Shown one piece after another: positions 6,830 to 9,553 of a DNA stretch of 9,553 nt; the first letter of the stretch is position 1, and each line of letters opens with the position of its first letter. A model generated the notes under the pieces. It had not been told where the DNA came from. It saw only the letters and a program-made list of their open reading frames with translations, and did no database searches. This DNA is from Caryophanales bacterium UBA4951. Its GTDB lineage: Bacteria; Bacillota_I; Bacilli_A; RFN20; CAG-826. The position numbers and the translations under genes are program-made. The stretch covers positions 33,474 through 43,026 of the forward strand of contig DHAP01000018.1 in assembly GCA_002397465.1 (NCBI GenBank), read 5' to 3'.

Positions 6830-8232
6830 TCAAGTTTTCCTCCTCTTCCACCGACGGTGATCTCTTTGATGCGGATCGTAGGCTGGCCGACGTTGACCGG
6901 GACCATGCCGGACAAGGAACCGCACATGCCAGGCCCTAAGTCCACGTCATCGGCTACTCTATCAATGTTCATGAGAACCTCTTTGCCGCTTCCGATCAAG
7001 GTGCAGCCACGGACTGGCTCACAGACCTTTCCGTCTCTGATGATATAGGCCTCAGAGGCTGAGAAGTTGAACTCTCCGGTCGTTGGCTCGACTGAGCCGC
7101 CGCCGAAGTTGGTGACATAGATTCCTAATTTGGTGTCTTTGATGATGTCCTCGGCTTTGTCTTTGCCAGGGGCGATGTAAGTGTTGCTCATCCTCGAAGT
7201 CGGCTCATAACGGTAGTTCTGTCTTCTTGAGCAGCCATTTGGCTCCATCTTGAGACGGCGGCCGTTGAGCTTGTCAACCAAGAAGCCGACGCAGATGCCG
7301 TTTTTGATAAGTTGGTTCTTTTTGGCGGGGGTTCCCTCATTATCGATGTCATTGGACCCCCATTCGTTTGGCATCGTCCCATCGTCATAGGCCGAGACGA
7401 TCGTGGAGGCAATCTGCTTTCCGATCGAATCAGAGAAGACGGAATGGTGTTTGGCGGTGGAGGTGGCTTCTAGCGAGTGCCCACAGGCCTCGTGGAAGAT
7501 GACTCCGCCCCAGCCGTTGGCGATCACTACCGGATAACGTCCTGACGGGCATTCCTTGGCCCCGAGCATCATGATGGTCTTCTCGCCGCATTCCTTGGCC
7601 AAAGCCTTATAGTCCAAAACGTTTTTGAACCAGTTCCAGCCATCGACCCTTCCTGGGCCTTCGAAGGTGCTTTCGATCTTGTCGCCTTCCGCGCCGACCG
7701 AATACATCACCAAACGTCCTCTTTCTTCTTTGGTCTCGTATTGTTTGGCGACTTCGCCTTCGGCTGAATAGATCTCGATGTTCTTGCAGTAATCATTGAA
7801 TGAATCGTTCACCCTCACGATGCGCTTGTCGACGCCCGAAGTGATGGCCGCGCATTCCTTTAAGTAAGCGACCTTCTCTTCGACTGGCACGTCATAAAGA
7901 TGGTCGTTGATCTTGTTGATGTTCTTGACCCTGATCTTTTTGACGCTTATGACGGATATGGCTCTTTTGCCGTTATATGAAGCGGACAATGTATGGGCTA
8001 AAGCTAATAGGCTTTTTGGGCTTAGGTCGCTCGTATAGCCATAAACGCTACGAAATTCCTTTAGGATTCTGATGCCAGCCCCGTAGCTTTTGCGGTTGCC
8101 GGATGTCTCGACTTTGCCATTCTCCAAGACGAGTGATTCGGAGTTCGTCTCCTCCAAATAGATCTCCGCGTAGTCCCCGCCGGTGGCAAGGGCTTCGTTA
8201 AGAACCTTTTGGGCCAATGATTTACTTATCAT
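6826..8232 (-). CDS. tldD: TldD, zinc-binding catalytic subunit of the TldD/TldE metalloprotease
   Basis: At 468 residues it is a normal-length TldD. The zinc motif HExxxH is intact as H247-E248-A-C-G-H252, and the third ligand expected near the C-terminus is C437 in the G-P-G-M-C-G-S-L-S-G segment. Other family blocks include E-x-x-x-x-E-S-L-V-L-E-N-G-K in the N-terminal domain (28-40), S-G-R-Y-P-V-V-I-A-N (230-239), the Y-D-D-G-T-M-P-N-E-W-G-S loop (282-293), the R-R-Q-N-Y-R-Y-E-P-T-S-R-M-S-N-T stretch (336-351) and G-G-G-S-V-E-P-T-T-G-E-F (377-388). It is therefore probably active together with TldE. The start is set by GGAGG six bases before the ATG. It is the first gene of the leftward operon with tldE. 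No peptide precursor or modification enzyme is nearby, so a housekeeping peptide-degrading role is more likely than natural-product maturation. The UGA stop shows the standard code. Confidence 0.97.
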   Translation of the reverse strand: MISKSLAQKVLNEALATGGDYAEIYLEETNSESLVLENGKVETSGNRKSYGAGIRILKEFRSVYGYTSDLSPKSLLALAHTLSASYNGKRAISVISVKKIRVKNINKINDHLYDVPVEEKVAYLKECAAITSGVDKRIVRVNDSFNDYCKNIEIYSAEGEVAKQYETKEERGRLVMYSVGAEGDKIESTFEGPGRVDGWNWFKNVLDYKALAKECGEKTIMMLGAKECPSGRYPVVIANGWGGVIFHEACGHSLEATSTAKHHSVFSDSIGKQIASTIVSAYDDGTMPNEWGSNDIDNEGTPAKKNQLIKNGICVGFLVDKLNGRRLKMEPNGCSRRQNYRYEPTSRMSNTYIAPGKDKAEDIIKDTKLGIYVTNFGGGSVEPTTGEFNFSASEAYIIRDGKVCEPVRGCTLIGSGKEVLMNIDRVADDVDLGPGMCGSLSGMVPVNVGQPTIRIKEITVGGRGGKLE

Positions 8233-8241
8233 TTTTAGCCT

Positions 8242-8276
8242 CCAATTTTGCTAAGCAAGACGGATACTAACACGAT
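8242..8276 (-). promoter_or_regulatory. Region holding the tldDE promoter and RBS (weak prediction)
   Basis: The tldD ribosome binding site, GGAGG on the leftward strand, lies just downstream of this stretch. A -10-like TAGTAT (4 of 6) is complemented near 8256-8261. A -35-like GTGAAA (4 of 6) sits 17 bases further upstream, slightly beyond the listed interval. Both hexamers are mediocre. A promoter somewhere between 8233 and 8364 is required because the flanking genes diverge. Confidence 0.3.
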
Positions 8277-8352
8277 TTAAGGCACTTTTCACTTGAAGTA
8301 TGCTTATGCAATCAATAGTTGCCTTGCTCTACTTTCTAGAAGGGTAAACCAT

Positions 8353-8358
8353 TATGAT
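8353..8358 (+). promoter_or_regulatory. Possible -10 element giving a leaderless transcript
   Basis: TATGAT matches TATAAT at 5 of 6 positions. Transcription seven bases after its end would start at or next to the A of the ATG at 8365. No convincing -35 is present at 16-18 bases upstream, so this is tentative. Confidence 0.3.
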
Positions 8359-8364
8359 AGTCAT

Positions 8365-8970
8365 ATGGATTTTGCATCTTATTATCATGAGGTTAACGAG
8401 AGGTGGCTTCTTAAAAGAGCCTCTTTGTCCAAAGACGAGATCAAGATCATCGCCAACAAGGACACCATCAGGAACGCGATGGTCGGTTTCATGACCCGGA
8501 CGTATTACCAAAGAGAGAAACTCATCAAGACATCAGAAATCTTTTATGGCTATGTGTTTCAGGACTTTCTTTTCCGCCAAGAAGCACATGGTGACTACAC
8601 CACCTGGGTCCTTCATTCGCCCTCCAGAGAAGTAAACGAACATCCGGAGATTTATAAAGATGTGGTGGCGAAGCTCATGGAGCTCAAAAAGGTAAGGCGT
8701 CCTGAAAAGGCCTTGCGGCCCCTTCAAGACGTCATCGCTTTGCCTCTTGCGGACGCGTGTTACTTAGAAGTAGACAAACGCTACACGGGCGGACATCTTA
8801 TTTATCTATCGACCATCTTCTTTTTTAATCGAAGCGTGCCTGATTTCAAACTTGGGATCAATCTGCTCTTAGCGAACCAATCAGCATCGAAAGAAGTGTT
8901 ATATCTCCCTGAGAAATTATGGGACGATGAATGGAAAGAAGCCTATTCTAAAGGCGAGAACGTAATCTAG
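8365..8970 (+). CDS. Uncharacterised cytosolic protein, operon partner of a UlaG-like hydrolase
   Basis: A 201-residue soluble protein that I do not recognise. It has no signal peptide, membrane segment or cysteine cluster. The N-terminal half (1-75) is helical and rich in charged and aromatic residues (two YY pairs, M-T-R-T-Y-Y-Q-R-E-K at 43-52). A conserved-looking middle (W81-V-L-H, then Pro-rich) precedes a mixed C-terminal part with an L-E-V-D-x-R-Y-x-G-G-H segment (134-144). The histidines and acids do not form a known metal site. ATG at 8365 is chosen because an upstream TTG (8293) has no ribosome binding site and its extension looks non-coding. However, 8365 also lacks a Shine-Dalgarno; a TATGAT (8353-8358) ends six bases before it, so the mRNA could be leaderless. 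The stop is followed immediately by the AGGAG of the next gene, so the two are co-transcribed. Confidence 0.75.
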   Translation: MDFASYYHEVNERWLLKRASLSKDEIKIIANKDTIRNAMVGFMTRTYYQREKLIKTSEIFYGYVFQDFLFRQEAHGDYTTWVLHSPSREVNEHPEIYKDVVAKLMELKKVRRPEKALRPLQDVIALPLADACYLEVDKRYTGGHLIYLSTIFFFNRSVPDFKLGINLLLANQSASKEVLYLPEKLWDDEWKEAYSKGENVI

Positions 8971-8984
8971 AGGAGCATATATCC

Positions 8985-9553
8985 ATGAGCAAACTATTCT
9001 ATCAAGGACATTCATCATTCAGAATCACCACCGACGAGGGCAAGGTCATCTTCATCGATCCTTTTGCCGGGGTCGGCTACCAGACGCCTGCCGACTTGGT
9101 CCTCATCACCCATGAGCATTATGACCATAACAACATCGCCCTTATCAACATGAAGCCGACCACCTGTGTCATAAGGGCCAAGGACGCCTTATATGGCGGT
9201 ATCTACCGCGAGTTCGATGAGTGTGGCGTCCACATCCAAGCGGTCCCGGCCTACAACTCGCATCATAACAAGAATGAATGCGTTGGTTACATTCTCTCCT
9301 TCGATGGGATTAAGCTCTATCACGCCGGGGACACCGACTACATCAAAGAGATGGACTCCCTCAAGGATGAGCATATCGACTATGCCCTCTTGCCGATCGA
9401 CGGTTTTTACACCATGAGCCCCGAAGAGGCCACCAAGGCTGCGATCAGCATCAATCCGAAACACATGATACCGATGCATATGAAGCCAGGGATGTTATTC
9501 GACTATCACCAGGCCATGAAAGTCACGGCTCCGATGGCCATGCTCATGAAGCC
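8985..9553 (+). CDS. UlaG-like metallo-beta-lactamase-fold hydrolase, 3' end outside window
   Basis: The frame is open from ATG 8985 to the right edge: 189 codons visible, stop not reached. The start is fixed by AGGAG (8971-8975), nine bases upstream. The protein begins with a Q-G-H-S-S-F strand and reaches the zinc signature H43-E-H-Y-D47-H48 (HxHxDH), preceded by A-D-L-V-L-I-T. Then come the P-A-Y-N-S-H-H block (88-94), Y-H-A-G-D-T-D (112-118, metal-bridging Asp116) and P-M-H-M with His165. This order is that of the COG2220/UlaG-like branch of metallo-beta-lactamase-fold hydrolases, which are cytosolic and short (about 210-230 residues), so only the last 20-40 residues are missing. The characterised member UlaG opens L-ascorbate-6-phosphate lactone, but no ascorbate genes are seen and most family members have unknown substrates. 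All visible metal ligands are present, so it should be active. Confidence 0.93.
   Translation, partial: MSKLFYQGHSSFRITTDEGKVIFIDPFAGVGYQTPADLVLITHEHYDHNNIALINMKPTTCVIRAKDALYGGIYREFDECGVHIQAVPAYNSHHNKNECVGYILSFDGIKLYHAGDTDYIKEMDSLKDEHIDYALLPIDGFYTMSPEEATKAAISINPKHMIPMHMKPGMLFDYHQAMKVTAPMAMLMK

Noticed and set aside
5510..8232. TldD/TldE as part of a peptide natural-product (RiPP) cluster
   Set aside because: No precursor-like small gene, modification enzyme or exporter is visible on either side. The pair is a compact two-gene operon with its own terminator, as in housekeeping contexts.
8354..8494. Short frame from ATG 8354 with AGAAGGG (8338-8344) nine bases upstream
   Set aside because: The spacing is good, but the peptide has no protein-like character and overlaps the well-supported frame from 8365. 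Most likely a coincidence, although it slightly clouds the true start.
9189..9479. Leftward open frame opposite the metallo-beta-lactamase-fold gene
   Set aside because: It is the antisense shadow of a gene with complete motifs, and it has no RBS or family features. The same applies to other frames opposite the lipoprotein and tldDE genes.

Overview
The window suggests a bacterium from the low-to-moderate GC Firmicutes (Bacilli/Erysipelotrichales-like, probably an uncultured gut or rumen lineage). The basis is AGGAGG-type ribosome binding sites, compact U-tract hairpin terminators, a Gram-positive-style lipoprotein with Ig-like (MBG) and DUF5050-like propeller regions, and an M50 peptidase of the HExGH...NDG kind. 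UGA is a stop (it ends tldD) and Trp is UGG, so the Mycoplasma code is not used. The genus cannot be named from the sequence.

Layout. Positions 1-981 (+) hold the 3' part of a membrane metallopeptidase of the M50/site-2-protease type; the window edge cuts its zinc motif. A bidirectional terminator (995-1022) separates it from a run of five leftward genes: a large surface lipoprotein (1045-3555), a small secreted four-cysteine protein of unknown function (3691-4320), a winged-helix protein resembling AbiEi antitoxins with no toxin partner in view (4572-5186), and the overlapping pair tldE (5510-6829) and tldD (6826-8232). Rightward from 8365 lies a two-gene unit: an unrecognised cytosolic protein and a UlaG-like metallo-beta-lactamase-fold hydrolase cut by the right edge.

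How the genes relate. tldD and tldE form one translationally coupled transcription unit for the TldD/TldE zinc metalloprotease, with its own terminator. The lipoprotein and the secreted protein are separate units, each with a signal peptide, a good RBS and a terminator; together with the M50 peptidase they give the left half a cell-envelope character. The antitoxin-like gene sits in an AT-richer stretch (about 4321-5509) with more intergenic DNA than elsewhere, and may be an acquired or decaying module.

The most notable unexplained structure is a set of four 7-bp direct repeats (AATCAAT, AATCAAT, AATCATT, AATCATT; starts 10, 13 and 10 bp apart) over and upstream of the predicted -35 of the secreted-protein gene. 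It looks like an operator for a direct-repeat-binding regulator. I found no CRISPR array, tRNA, rRNA, insertion sequence or complete novel defence system.
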